This document shows, in pieces, positions 35,221 through 44,194 of a stretch of DNA of 64,000 bases. Below the pieces are notes generated by a model. It was given only the letters and a program-made list of their open reading frames with translations, was not told the DNA's origin and ran no database searches. The stretch is from an uncultured Methanomethylovorans sp. (GTDB taxonomy: Archaea > Halobacteriota > Methanosarcinia > Methanosarcinales > Methanosarcinaceae): assembly GCF_963678545.1 (NCBI RefSeq), contig NZ_OY782870.1, positions 1,116,001 through 1,180,000 on the forward strand, in the 5' to 3' direction. Every line of letters starts with the position of its first letter. The stretch's first letter is position 1. Both the position numbers and the translations under genes were made by a program.

Positions 35221-35724
35221 ATGTGGAGCGCGATAATGCAAAAATTCGAAAAACATCCAGCTCAGCAGAAAGTTATCAGATTACTTTTTGAGCGAGGTTT
35301 TCAGGTTAATGAAGAGGGAAAAGTCACATCCGGTAAGATTGAGATTCCCCATACTCAGCTTGCGCGGGAGGTGGGAGTTGACAGGCGGGTGGTGGACTCG
35401 ACTACGGAGGCTATACTTGAAGATCCTCTTCTGAAGAACATATTCCAGAAAGTTCATTCCATTCCTTTTCTGAGGGATGTTGCTCCTTCTCTTGGTCTTG
35501 GAGTAATTATCATAATCCCCGATGATGCGGTACATACAGGCATAATTGCCGACGTTACAGGTGTGATCTCCAACCACGGTGTAAGCATCAGACAGGCTGT
35601 CTCAGATGATCCCTATTTTACCAATGAGCCACGCCTTACAATTGTCACCGACAGTAAAGTTTCAGGTGAGGTCGTAGAAGAGCTTCTGAAATTAAAAAGC
35701 GTAAAAGGGGTAAGTGTTTCCTGA
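35221..35724 (+). CDS. ACT-domain transcription regulator of amino acid metabolism
   Basis: A 167-residue protein of the archaeal family annotated as regulator of amino acid metabolism with ACT domain (COG2061-like). The N-terminal half (about 8-80) looks like a helix-turn-helix: IPHTQLAREVGVDRRVVDSTTEAI. The C-terminal half (about 95-167) is an ACT domain with DVTGVISNHGVSIRQAV and LTIVTDSKV, which would bind an amino acid effector. The start is ATG 35221 in WSAIMQ, or ATG 35236. It is divergent from the citrate/homocitrate synthase gene, with 209 bases between, so it could control that gene. Confidence 0.82.
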   Translation: MWSAIMQKFEKHPAQQKVIRLLFERGFQVNEEGKVTSGKIEIPHTQLAREVGVDRRVVDSTTEAILEDPLLKNIFQKVHSIPFLRDVAPSLGLGVIIIIPDDAVHTGIIADVTGVISNHGVSIRQAVSDDPYFTNEPRLTIVTDSKVSGEVVEELLKLKSVKGVSVS

Positions 35725-35753
35725 TATTCATATTTGATAATGGAAATGGAATT

Positions 35754-36947
35754 TTAGAGGACAGCCTTTGCAAAGGCTGAGAATACCTTCAGCATTTGCT
35801 TTGACTTTCTTGGGTCAAGCATTTTTCTGATGAGTACTGAAGGGTGGTCCATGTCTCCATATTCAGTTATTGTGTCTAAAATAGAAGGTGTGTTCATTGA
35901 ACCTAATAGTTCATCTAATTCGCTATCATTAAGCCCTTTTATAAAATCATGGATCCTCATGCCCATGCCAAGTTCTCTCCCAATGGCGGCTTTCCATTGT
36001 TTCTCATATTGTTGTAAACTGCCTGCAGAAGCATCATCTTCCAGGGAAACTGCTACCTTTGCAGCGATCTTTGCACACAACGCACCTGTGTAAATACCGC
36101 CTCCTGAAGTAGGTTTAGTTTGCCCGGCAGCATCTCCTACTATCATTATACCATCCGCATAAGTCTTTTGAAGGGGTCCAATGGGTATGCCGCCAACTAC
36201 CATATCTGTTTGTCCACCTGCATACCTGGAATTAATGTGTGGGTGATGTTGAAGCAGCCATTGAAGGCATTCATAAGGTTTAGGGCCATTGATAGAATCG
36301 GTTGCCAGCCCAATCCTGGAGATGTTTTCATCTATTGGCACAGTCCAGGCAAAGAACCCAGGTACTCTGGAACCAACGAACAACTCCACAAAATCAGTAT
36401 TTTCAGAACGATATGGGGCTTCTATCTGTATGCCGGGCAAGATCCTCTGGACTCTGCCAAGACCTGCCATCTTTGCCATATTGCTACGTACTCCATCTGC
36501 GGCTATGATCACTTTAGACTGGATATTTCTCAAGTTCCCATTTTCAAGCACCGTGAGGGTTTGTAATTTATTGTTGCGCTCAATCCCAATGGCACGTGTT
36601 CTAAGCATGACATCTACTCCAGTATCCGTTGCCATCCTGAAAAGTGTTCTATCGAACATCTTCCTTGACACTACGTATGCTTTAGTTTTGCCTCCATCTA
36701 TGGGTAGTGACCTTTCAGAAGGCGGATGAACATAAGCTCCTTTTACTGAGTTTAGGACAAAGTCTTCAGAAGGCTTTAAGTCACATTCTTTTACTGTACG
36801 CGTGCTAAGCAGGCCGGTACATCCCACCGGTGAACCTATAAAAGCATGTTCTTCTACAAGCAACACCTTAACTCCTTCCTGAGCTGCATAGCGTGCTGCT
36901 GTTGATCCAACAGGCCCTCCTCCTACAACAATGACATCGTACTGCAT
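35754..36947 (-). CDS. Geranylgeranyl reductase family flavoprotein
   Basis: A 397-residue FAD-dependent reductase. The N-terminal Rossmann motif is VGGGPVGSTAARYAA (about 8-22), followed by GSPVGCTGLLS (the conserved Cys region of archaeal geranylgeranyl reductases), ADGVRSNMAKMAGL and the second FAD motif GDAAGQTKPTSGGGIYTGA. Family members saturate the isoprenoid chains of archaeal ether lipids or of quinone-like carriers; methanogens carry several paralogues, so the exact substrate is open. The HAD gene ends 2 bases before it, so both are one operon. Confidence 0.88.
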   Translation of the reverse strand: MQYDVIVVGGGPVGSTAARYAAQEGVKVLLVEEHAFIGSPVGCTGLLSTRTVKECDLKPSEDFVLNSVKGAYVHPPSERSLPIDGGKTKAYVVSRKMFDRTLFRMATDTGVDVMLRTRAIGIERNNKLQTLTVLENGNLRNIQSKVIIAADGVRSNMAKMAGLGRVQRILPGIQIEAPYRSENTDFVELFVGSRVPGFFAWTVPIDENISRIGLATDSINGPKPYECLQWLLQHHPHINSRYAGGQTDMVVGGIPIGPLQKTYADGIMIVGDAAGQTKPTSGGGIYTGALCAKIAAKVAVSLEDDASAGSLQQYEKQWKAAIGRELGMGMRIHDFIKGLNDSELDELLGSMNTPSILDTITEYGDMDHPSVLIRKMLDPRKSKQMLKVFSAFAKAVL

Positions 36948-36949
36948 AA

Positions 36950-37663
36950 TTATGCTCTTTTTCCAGGCTCTATTATGTCCAAGATTTCACTAATATTGTT
37001 CAATATAAAATCAGGAGATGCAGTTTCATGTTGATTGTATCTGTCGTTATTTCTGTCTCCGTAAGCTGCATAGGCTGTAAGCATTCCCAAAGTCTTTGAA
37101 GGCACAATGTCCCTACGCAGGCTATCGCCCACGAAGAGAGTTTCACGTGGCTGCAGTTCAAGTGATTCAAGAGCGAAAAGGAATGTTTTATGTGAAGGTT
37201 TACTTGAACCTGTGATGTCTGCGCAGAAGAGGGCATCCAGCCAATGTGAAATACCGATTTTTTCAACCCTCTTTTTTGCGTTGGTACTGTGTGCATCGGT
37301 GAGTATTGCAATTTTTAGACCCATTTCCTTGAGTTTTTGGATGGTAGGGATGGCATTAGGATAAGGATCTACTGCTTTTAACTTCTCTATTTCATATATC
37401 TGACAGCATTCATCATATATGGACTGTGAGAATACTCCTATATCTGACATGTAGTCTTGGATATTGTTCCAGTTCTCAAATCCACGGCCTGGTCTTCTGA
37501 AGTACTGGAATAGATCAAGAGCTTCTCCACATCCAATATGGTTCACGATCTCCTGGCAAGCTCTTGTCTTCGCTTCCACAAAATCAAAAAGTGTATTGTC
37601 CATATCAAACATGACGCATGTAAGGTCTTCAGTACTGATTACAGCCCGTGTTTCAAACTTCAT
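36950..37663 (-). CDS. HAD-superfamily phosphatase
   Basis: A 237-residue haloacid-dehalogenase-type hydrolase with an alpha-helical cap. Motif I is FDMDNTLFDF (catalytic Asp about 19, general acid Asp two further on), motif II LTDAHST, motif III the Lys in GSSKPSHKTF and motif IV FVGDSLRRDI. This set is typical of phosphoglycolate-phosphatase-like enzymes; the substrate is unknown. It is the first gene of an operon with the geranylgeranyl reductase family gene, 2 bases apart. Confidence 0.87.
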   Translation of the reverse strand: MKFETRAVISTEDLTCVMFDMDNTLFDFVEAKTRACQEIVNHIGCGEALDLFQYFRRPGRGFENWNNIQDYMSDIGVFSQSIYDECCQIYEIEKLKAVDPYPNAIPTIQKLKEMGLKIAILTDAHSTNAKKRVEKIGISHWLDALFCADITGSSKPSHKTFLFALESLELQPRETLFVGDSLRRDIVPSKTLGMLTAYAAYGDRNNDRYNQHETASPDFILNNISEILDIIEPGKRA

Positions 37664-37788
37664 GAATTTCCCCTTTTCATTTCAGGCTATGTCTAATTGT
37701 TAATCTATATTATAATTATGTATAATAGGCCAATAGCGAGTTTTATATAGATCGAGTATATATTTAGTAGTCAGTATATATTCGATCG

Positions 37789-37950
37789 GTGATTATCAAA
37801 TGTCTCTCAAGACTATTGAACTCAATAGACAAAGTAATTCTGGAAAAAGAAACGATCTACAAACTCATGACTCATGTGAAAGAAATGATGGGTTTTATTC
37901 CTCATGTGGACAAGCCTTTATTCGCGTACCCATCAAATAAATTCTATTAG
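37789..37950 (+). pseudogene. Possible gene fragment, 53 codons
   Basis: In the 315-base gap between the HAD gene and the alpha/beta hydrolase, a GTG-started frame reads LNSIDKVILEKETIYKL then VKEMMGFIPHVDKPLF and ends in TAG. The composition is protein-like, but I recognise no family. A competing frame (ATG 37800 to 37940, 46 codons) covers the same bases. It may be the remnant of a lost gene or chance. TATA-rich sequence precedes it (37745-37782). Nothing else is seen in this gap. Confidence 0.25.
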
Positions 37951-37978
37951 GTGTTTTGTTTGAATTTCATCCAAACAA

Positions 37979-38947
37979 TTAATTGAGGATGGTTGCCAAT
38001 TCTTTTCTCAATTCCTCTTTTGTAGATGAACTGTATCCATGGGTGGTTCCATTTACGGTGTACATTGTCTTTGGTTCGCTAGCCAATTCAAACGTTTTTT
38101 CAGCCATACTATAAGGAATTGTACTATCGTTAGTAGCATGGAACATGGTCACTTTGCGGGGTGATATTGATGCTATGTAAGTTTCCGGATCAATAGATCT
38201 ATAGAATCTGTATACGTCTTCATCCACCATACTCTTATCAATAGAACCTGTTTGGTATCCTGATGTGCTGATTCCTACTACTCCTTTCATCTCGGAATCA
38301 AGAGCTGTTGCGATAATGGCAAATCTGCCACCATTACTAATTCCAAGCATGGCTATATTTTCAGGGTCCACTTCATTTTGATCTCTTAATACTTTAGCAG
38401 CCATGAGGGCATCATATACCATACTATATTCCACAGGTTCTTTTCCTTTTTCAAAAAGTTCCAGGTCTGCTTCCGGGTTAATGGCTCCCAGATTCCGCTG
38501 ATCAATAGTGATCGTAGCATATCCCATATCTGCGAGGTCAGATGCAAGCCCCTGTTGATCTTCCTTAGTAACTCCTGCACCAGGAAGCACTACTATGCCA
38601 GGGACTTTCTCTTTAGATGGGGGAAAACGCATAAGGCCTTGGATAATACCATCTGTGCTCTTGAATGTGATCCATTTGAGTATATTGCTGTTTTCTGTAG
38701 TATTACTATTGGCAATGGAATAATCTATTTTCTCTGACATATCGTAGGACAGTTTACCCTCATTAGAAACAGACCAGTCTTCAGAGGTGCGCATGTTGTG
38801 TAATATTCCTATAATTCCCATGATTATCAGAACAACGCCTATTCCAATTGCTATACTACGTAATTGTATGTTCTTATTGGCAGTTTGCAGGGTATTGCCT
38901 TTTATTTTTTTATTCTTTTTCATGTCATCCTCCAACTGGTCTTTCAT
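37979..38947 (-). CDS. Membrane-anchored alpha/beta hydrolase
   Basis: A 322-residue serine hydrolase of the dienelactone hydrolase/prolyl-oligopeptidase type. A Lys/Asn-rich N-terminus is followed by one transmembrane helix (IAIGIGVVLIIMGIIGIL, about 32-49), so the enzyme domain should face outwards. The nucleophile elbow is GISNGG (about 204-209). The oxyanion region is VLPGAGVTKEDQQGL, the acid probably the Asp in HATNDSTIP, and the His in GTTHGYS near the C-terminus. An internal ATG (38923, MKKNKK) is the better-looking start. Substrate unknown; an ester- or peptide-cleaving role at the cell surface is inferred. Confidence 0.8.
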   Translation of the reverse strand: MKDQLEDDMKKNKKIKGNTLQTANKNIQLRSIAIGIGVVLIIMGIIGILHNMRTSEDWSVSNEGKLSYDMSEKIDYSIANSNTTENSNILKWITFKSTDGIIQGLMRFPPSKEKVPGIVVLPGAGVTKEDQQGLASDLADMGYATITIDQRNLGAINPEADLELFEKGKEPVEYSMVYDALMAAKVLRDQNEVDPENIAMLGISNGGRFAIIATALDSEMKGVVGISTSGYQTGSIDKSMVDEDVYRFYRSIDPETYIASISPRKVTMFHATNDSTIPYSMAEKTFELASEPKTMYTVNGTTHGYSSSTKEELRKELATILN

Positions 38948-39134
38948 AATTCACTACTCTAAATACTTATATTGTTTCCCGCTGAAGCTGCAAGAGAGCT
39001 GTAAATATCTAGGGTATTACTCTTTTCAATTTATTATTCTTCGTCGCATGATTTAATGTTAAAAGAGATTGTCTAATTAGAACTTGATCTTAAAAACCTA
39101 TTCGTTTTTTCATTAACTCCATACCTTTTTTTTT

Positions 39135-39177
39135 AGGGGGGGGCGGTAGCTATAAATACCATAAATTTGGCCCCCCT
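39135..39177 (+). promoter_or_regulatory. Transposase promoter with G/C foldback
   Basis: A TATA box (TATAAATA, 39151-39158) lies 28 bases before ATG 39179, the right spacing for a leaderless archaeal mRNA. It is enclosed by AGGGGGG (39135-39141) and CCCCCCT (39171-39177), which can pair; RNA reading in from outside would fold and cover the start. Confidence 0.45.
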
Positions 39178-39178
39178 C

Positions 39179-40288
39179 ATGACTAAAAAATCTAGAGAGT
39201 ATAAAGGAGTCCTCTTCGAGGAGTCCATAGAAAATTATCTGAACAGAGAAAGCGCCTCAATTTGCCAATTCCTGCACTTTCTCTGCATAGAAGATATTTC
39301 AAAGTACGTCGAGCGTACTTTGTATACCAACAAAAGTTGGCATTTTAAGTATAACGTTTCATCGATGATAAAACTCTTCATTGTAATGTGTTTCAGGAAA
39401 TTATCTTATGAAAAGACTGTTTCTTCTTTGACAGAAGAAGAGGCTATTCTACTCTCTTTTTATGATGAGAACGGATTCATAAAACTTCCTTCGGGAAAGA
39501 CATTACACCACTTTGTGAAATATAGATTGGGTGAAGATGGGCTTAAAGAAATAATGATGTTAGTAGGTGAGAAGATCCTCAGCCTTACCCAAATAAAAGA
39601 AGCTAAGATCGATTCAACCCCGCTTGAAGCTTCAAGATACGATAAACATGCTGATTACAATCCACATTATCAATGTAAAATGGATAAAGCACATATTACA
39701 ATGGTTGGAACATACCCAATATTTATGACCCATACTAATGGTAATGCATCAGATTCCCCTGAACTTATCAAACACATTGAAGCATTGAAAGAAATGAATG
39801 TTGATATTGATTTTTATTCTGCTGACGGGGGTTATGACTCTTTCCTGAATCATGCAGATATCTGGTACCATTTGAATGCAAGGCCAATTATTTCGTATTC
39901 TTCAAATGCTGTGATAAACAAAGAAGGTGAAATCGAAAGAATTGATCACTGGGTTAATAAGATGTGGAAAAAGGGTGGAGATATACATGCAAAGATTGAA
40001 GACAAGCTAAAATTCCTCTATAAAAACGGTAGATATGAACAGATAGGGATGTATCTTCGAAATAAAAATATCCGGGATAACTTGTTCATGATTTTTTTCA
40101 AGAAAAGAGGAGAATGTGAACCAGAACACAGGCATATCAAACACACAGTTAAATTCGATATCAGAGAAGTAAGAGTGGAGAGTAGAGAACTCTACTCTCT
40201 ACTGAGCTTTGTGGCATATCAGTTTTTGAGGCTTACAGAACTACAAAATTGTATGCAAGGAAAAAATTCAGTTGGGAGATTCTTTTGA
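39179..40288 (+). CDS. DDE transposase (IS4/IS5-type superfamily)
   Basis: A 369-residue transposase read from ATG 39179; TTG 39167 would add four residues. The DDE catalytic core is visible: the first Asp in AKIDSTPLEASRYDKHADYN (about 150), the second in FYSADGGYDSF (about 222), and a candidate Glu in CEPEHRHIKHTVKFDIRE (about 318-330). The N-terminal part (about 40-110) has the usual helical DNA-binding character. The frame is intact, so this copy may be active. It is unrelated in sequence to the broken transposase at 2468-3521. It separates the alpha/beta hydrolase from the PAS kinase. Confidence 0.85.
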   Translation: MTKKSREYKGVLFEESIENYLNRESASICQFLHFLCIEDISKYVERTLYTNKSWHFKYNVSSMIKLFIVMCFRKLSYEKTVSSLTEEEAILLSFYDENGFIKLPSGKTLHHFVKYRLGEDGLKEIMMLVGEKILSLTQIKEAKIDSTPLEASRYDKHADYNPHYQCKMDKAHITMVGTYPIFMTHTNGNASDSPELIKHIEALKEMNVDIDFYSADGGYDSFLNHADIWYHLNARPIISYSSNAVINKEGEIERIDHWVNKMWKKGGDIHAKIEDKLKFLYKNGRYEQIGMYLRNKNIRDNLFMIFFKKRGECEPEHRHIKHTVKFDIREVRVESRELYSLLSFVAYQFLRLTELQNCMQGKNSVGRFF

Positions 40289-40402
40289 GAAAATATAGTC
40301 TAATTAGAATAGGGAGTATTGGAAGCTAATTAGATGGTCTCTAAAAACAAATTTCCATACGTAGAATAATATATATATCCGAATGGAGAGTATGTTGATA
40401 TC

Positions 40403-42298
40403 ATGACAGTTGATCAAAAGCACACAAAAGAGTATCTTCTGTCTGGAGGGTACGTTTCAGATGTTTTATCTGAAGGTACATTCATTTTTTTTACAAATGG
40501 TACGTTTCTTCCATTTGAGTCTATTAATTTGGATTATTTTTGTACGCTGCATGAAAACTGTGCTGTAAGATCAAATGCAGCACCAGATCTATGTAATAAT
40601 ATTGAGTGGCCTTTTCATATACGAATGCCTGCAGCAGCAAAAGGCATCACAGATGTTATGTTTGGTAGGGAAGAGTATTTCGGATTAGAATATTCATATG
40701 AAGGACAAGAAGGCATTTGTTGGTTCTTCATGAAAGTTTTGCCGATATCTAAAAACTGTCCACGTTCTGTATTTGTTTGTAATATAGATATCACGGAGCG
40801 TAAGTCTACAGAAATGGAACTTAGCATACTCAAGAACATGGCAAAGCAGTCTATGAACAGTATGATCTACCTGGACAGGGAATTTAAAATACTCTATTTG
40901 AATAAAGCTGCAGAAGATCTTTTTGGTTGGAAGTTAGAGGAGTTGAAAGGAAAAACCCTTGATCTTTTAAAAGTGGATTGCCTTGGTGAAGAAGTAAAGT
41001 GTAAATTAACAGAAATCTTATTTGAAGGAGGAAGGCATTCCATAGAATCTTTATCCCGAAAAAAAGAAGGTACTACCTTTTTTTGTGAACTGGAATTCTC
41101 TCCGTTTTATGATGACAATGAAGTTGTATGTGGTTTTCTCACTTCACAAAGAGACCTTACTCAAAGGAAACTTGCAGAAGTAACCTTAAGGGAAAGCGAA
41201 GAAAAATTCCAGGCTCTATATGAGAACATTCCCAGCGGAACACTGATTATCGGACAAGACTATGTTATTGAGGATGTGAATCACAAAACCTGTGAGATAA
41301 CTGGTTATTCAAGAGAAGAACTTGTAGGACAATTATGTGATATTCTGTGTCCGAAAGGATCAATCTCAAAAAAGTGTCCTATATGGGTTGATGGACTTAA
41401 TGGTTTTCAGGGAATGGATACCACTATCAAATGCAAGGATGGTAGAAAGAATCCTATCCTCAAGAATACTAAAAGGATCAATATTCATGGTAAGCAGTAT
41501 ATTCTTGAGAGCTTTCAGGATATCAATGAACGTAAGCAGGTAGAAGAGGCAATGTTACATGCAAAGCTGGTGGCTGAGGAGGCCAGCAGGACAAAGTCCG
41601 AGTTCCTTGCGAATATGAGCCATGAACTTAGAACCCCTCTTAATTCCATAATTGGTTTTTCACAGATGTTGCATGAAGGTACATTTGGAGATATGAATGA
41701 AAAACAAGAAAAATATGTTTTTAATGTATTAAACAGTGGGAAACATTTACTACACCTGATCAATACAATATTAGATCTTTCTAAGGTAGAAGCAGGAAAA
41801 ATGGAATTGTATTGTGAAACTTTTTATATCCAAGAAGTATTGCAAGATTTAAGGATGATCATACATCCTATGGCAATTAGGAAGAACATTCGATTTGAGA
41901 TAAATGAGCTTACTAGTAATGCACAGCTATGTCTAGATAAGACTAAATTCAAACAAGTAATGTATAACTTGCTTGATAACGCGGTAAAATTTACTCAATT
42001 TGAGGGATTGGTAACACTCACTGTAGAACTTGTTGATACTGAATTGCGAGCATCTATCTCAGACACTGGTATCGGAATCCCTCAGCATGCCATAGATACT
42101 ATATTCAAACCATTCAAGCAAGTTGATTCTTCTACTTCAAGGCTTTACGGTGGTACTGGACTGGGGCTTACACTTGTAAAAGAGTTTGTGCAAATGCACA
42201 AAGGCAAAGTATGGGTGGAAAGTGAGGAAGGTAAAGGGTCCACTTTCAAATTAATTCTTCCACAACAAGAACCGTACAAAAAGGAAGTTTGCTATTGA
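40403..42298 (+). CDS. PAS-domain sensor histidine kinase
   Basis: A 631-residue soluble kinase. A PAS-like N-terminal domain (about 10-135) is followed by two PAS domains: NSMIYLDREFKILYLNKAAE from about 150, and IPSGTLIIGQDYVIEDVNHK from about 275, the latter with a CPKGSISKKCP cysteine pair. HisKA follows, with the acceptor His in FLANMSHELRTPLNS (about 408), then HATPase with NLLDNAVKFT, SDTGIGIP and YGGTGLGLTLV. Catalytic boxes are intact. Its kinase core is nearly parallel to that of the gene at 15747-18359 (both have KSEFLAN.SHELRTPL and WVESEEGKGSTF). No response regulator is adjacent. Confidence 0.9.
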   Translation: MTVDQKHTKEYLLSGGYVSDVLSEGTFIFFTNGTFLPFESINLDYFCTLHENCAVRSNAAPDLCNNIEWPFHIRMPAAAKGITDVMFGREEYFGLEYSYEGQEGICWFFMKVLPISKNCPRSVFVCNIDITERKSTEMELSILKNMAKQSMNSMIYLDREFKILYLNKAAEDLFGWKLEELKGKTLDLLKVDCLGEEVKCKLTEILFEGGRHSIESLSRKKEGTTFFCELEFSPFYDDNEVVCGFLTSQRDLTQRKLAEVTLRESEEKFQALYENIPSGTLIIGQDYVIEDVNHKTCEITGYSREELVGQLCDILCPKGSISKKCPIWVDGLNGFQGMDTTIKCKDGRKNPILKNTKRINIHGKQYILESFQDINERKQVEEAMLHAKLVAEEASRTKSEFLANMSHELRTPLNSIIGFSQMLHEGTFGDMNEKQEKYVFNVLNSGKHLLHLINTILDLSKVEAGKMELYCETFYIQEVLQDLRMIIHPMAIRKNIRFEINELTSNAQLCLDKTKFKQVMYNLLDNAVKFTQFEGLVTLTVELVDTELRASISDTGIGIPQHAIDTIFKPFKQVDSSTSRLYGGTGLGLTLVKEFVQMHKGKVWVESEEGKGSTFKLILPQQEPYKKEVCY

Positions 42299-42340
42299 AA
42301 ATGATGTTGTTTACTGTATTTGTGAATAAATTCTTTTTAG

Positions 42341-42412
42341 CGGACCTGCCGGGACTCGAACCCGGGTTCTAAGCTCCGGAGGCTTAAGTGATATCCGCTA
42401 CACTACAGGTCC
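42341..42412 (-). tRNA. tRNA-Arg (CCG)
   Basis: The minus strand folds as a full cloverleaf. Acceptor GGACCTG/CAGGTCC, anticodon stem TAAGC/GCTTA with the 7-base loop CTCCGGA (anticodon CCG), T arm CCGGG-TTCGAGT-CCCGG and discriminator G. CCA is not encoded. There is no intron. It reads CGG codons. Confidence 0.93.
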
Positions 42413-42477
42413 AGGGAGTGAATACCGATAAGGTATTCATCACTGATAAATGTGCTGTTGGTGTTATTTTCAGATGG

Positions 42478-43740
42478 TCAGCGGCCTCTTGAAGAGCGCT
42501 GATTCCTTGGTCCGGATCGCGTTTTGTTCTGTGGCCGTGTCCTGTCTCCAGCTCCACGCTGTTTTCTTGGAGCGGGTTTTGCTGCATCACCTGTGGCATT
42601 TTTAGCTTTCTCTGAGTGATAGTGGTGCTCTGCAACCTCTATTTCCTGACGTGTGAGCTTTTCAATGCTTCGGAGGTAATCACGCTCATCTGCCGCACAG
42701 AATGAGTAAGCTATACCGTCTGATCCTGCTCTTGCAGTACGTCCTATGCGATGCACATAATTCTCAGGTTCATTAGGAAGATCGTAATTTATAACGTGGG
42801 ATATATCTTCAATATCAATTCCACGTGCAGCAATATCTGTTGCTACTAATACTCTTAAATTTCCGGACCTGAAGTCATCCATAGCTTTAGTTCGCTGGTT
42901 CTGCGATTTATTTCCATGAATTGCATCTGTTTCGACCTTATTCTTGTTAAGCATTAAGGCTATTTTGTTTGCACGATGTTTTGTGCGAGTGAATATTAAA
43001 ACACACTTTAAATGCTTATGCTGCAGAAGACCAAGCAAAAGATTATCTTTGTTCTCCTGGTCCACATAGAAAATAAATTGATCAATTTTTTCTACTGTTG
43101 TTGCCTGTGGAGATACTTCCACATGTACGGGGCTGGTAAGAAGTTTCCGGGCAAGTTCTGCTATCTGCGGGGACATAGTAGCAGAGAAGAAAAGTGATTG
43201 CCTTTTTACAGGAAGTAAAGAGACTATCTTGTACACGTCTTTGATAAATCCCATGTCTAACATTCTATCGGCTTCATCAAGTACAAAGAACTCAACACCA
43301 TTTAGTTTTACATATCCTTGGTCTATGAGGTCAAGAAGTCTTCCAGGGGTGGCTATAAGGACGTCAACACCTTGGGAAAGAGCTTTCACCTGAGGTCCCT
43401 GCCCTACACCACCAAACACAACAGTGTGTCTGAATCTTATGAATTTTCCATAAGCAGAAAAACTGTCTCCAATCTGCGCTGCAAGTTCCCTCGTTGGTGC
43501 AAGTACAAGTACTCGTGGTAGTCCAGGTTTGGAGGGTTTATGGACATCTGAGATTTTTTGAAGTATGGGTAATACGAATGCTGCAGTTTTGCCTGTACCG
43601 GTCTGGGCAATGCCTATAAGGTCTCTGTTTTCCAATAGGTGCGGTATAGCTTGTGTCTGTATAGGAGTAGGAGTGGTATATCCTTCGTTTTCAAGTGCTC
43701 TTTGAAGTGATTTTTTGAGCTTTAGGTTTTCAAATGACAT
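42478..43740 (-). CDS. DEAD-box RNA helicase
   Basis: A 420-residue ATP-dependent RNA helicase of the RhlE/CshA type. Motifs in order: Q motif TPIQTQAIPHL, I AQTGTGKT (about 43-50), Ia PTRELAAQ, II DEAD (about 150), III SAT, IV IFTRTKHRA, V ATDIAARGIDI and VI HRIGRTARAG. The C-terminal 45 residues are basic and rich in Arg, Gly, Gln and Pro (KPAPRKQRGAGDR), a typical RNA-binding tail. It likely remodels RNA structures, for example at low temperature. It is followed at once by tRNA-Arg on the same strand. Confidence 0.95.
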   Translation of the reverse strand: MSFENLKLKKSLQRALENEGYTTPTPIQTQAIPHLLENRDLIGIAQTGTGKTAAFVLPILQKISDVHKPSKPGLPRVLVLAPTRELAAQIGDSFSAYGKFIRFRHTVVFGGVGQGPQVKALSQGVDVLIATPGRLLDLIDQGYVKLNGVEFFVLDEADRMLDMGFIKDVYKIVSLLPVKRQSLFFSATMSPQIAELARKLLTSPVHVEVSPQATTVEKIDQFIFYVDQENKDNLLLGLLQHKHLKCVLIFTRTKHRANKIALMLNKNKVETDAIHGNKSQNQRTKAMDDFRSGNLRVLVATDIAARGIDIEDISHVINYDLPNEPENYVHRIGRTARAGSDGIAYSFCAADERDYLRSIEKLTRQEIEVAEHHYHSEKAKNATGDAAKPAPRKQRGAGDRTRPQNKTRSGPRNQRSSRGR

Positions 43741-44194
43741 TTTACCTCTTGATTTGATTTTACACAGAAATTAGTGTATAGTTTCAGATTCAAATTCAGG
43801 ATAAATCAATTAAAGTGATGATCTTGTAAAATGCTCAGTGCAGAGCTTCACTTAAATCTCACAAACGTGATATATTTCCAGAACAAAAGAATCAAGTTCT
43901 TATTATTATAGCTATCTTTTTTTTTCTGTGTACTAATAAATTTGATTATTATTTCGGCCAATTCTAATGAATGATTGCATTGAACGACTTTTTATTATTT
44001 TAATCTATTTGCGACTCAAAGACAAGGCAAATTTGTGATCTCTTAAAATTACAGCTATACTTTCTACTCACCTGTAATTATTCGTTACCATTCGACTATG
44101 GACTCTTAATATCTGCAAGATACTAATCTCATATCTCAAATCGCATCAAAAAGAATATTAACTTAAGAATATTAGTAGAAGTTGGAGGATTATC

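Larger units (their letters stand above)
39064..40342 (+). mobile_element. Insertion sequence with intact transposase
   Basis: Imperfect terminal inverted repeats flank one full-length transposase gene. The left is AGAGATTGTCTAATTAG (39064-39080) and the right, read inwards, AGAGACCATCTAATTAG (40342-40326), 14 of 17 bases matching. The self-complementary core CTAATTAG also occurs at 40300-40307, within a GTCTAATTAGAA that directly repeats 39071-39082. No convincing target duplication is visible beyond A-rich flanks, so the exact ends may be off by some bases. Confidence 0.55.

Noticed and set aside
35762..35779. Perfect 18-bp palindrome CAGCCTTTG/CAAAGGCTG in the end of the geranylgeranyl reductase gene
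   Set aside because: It has no loop, so cannot form a normal hairpin, and it is explained by the codons for FAKA near the C-terminus.
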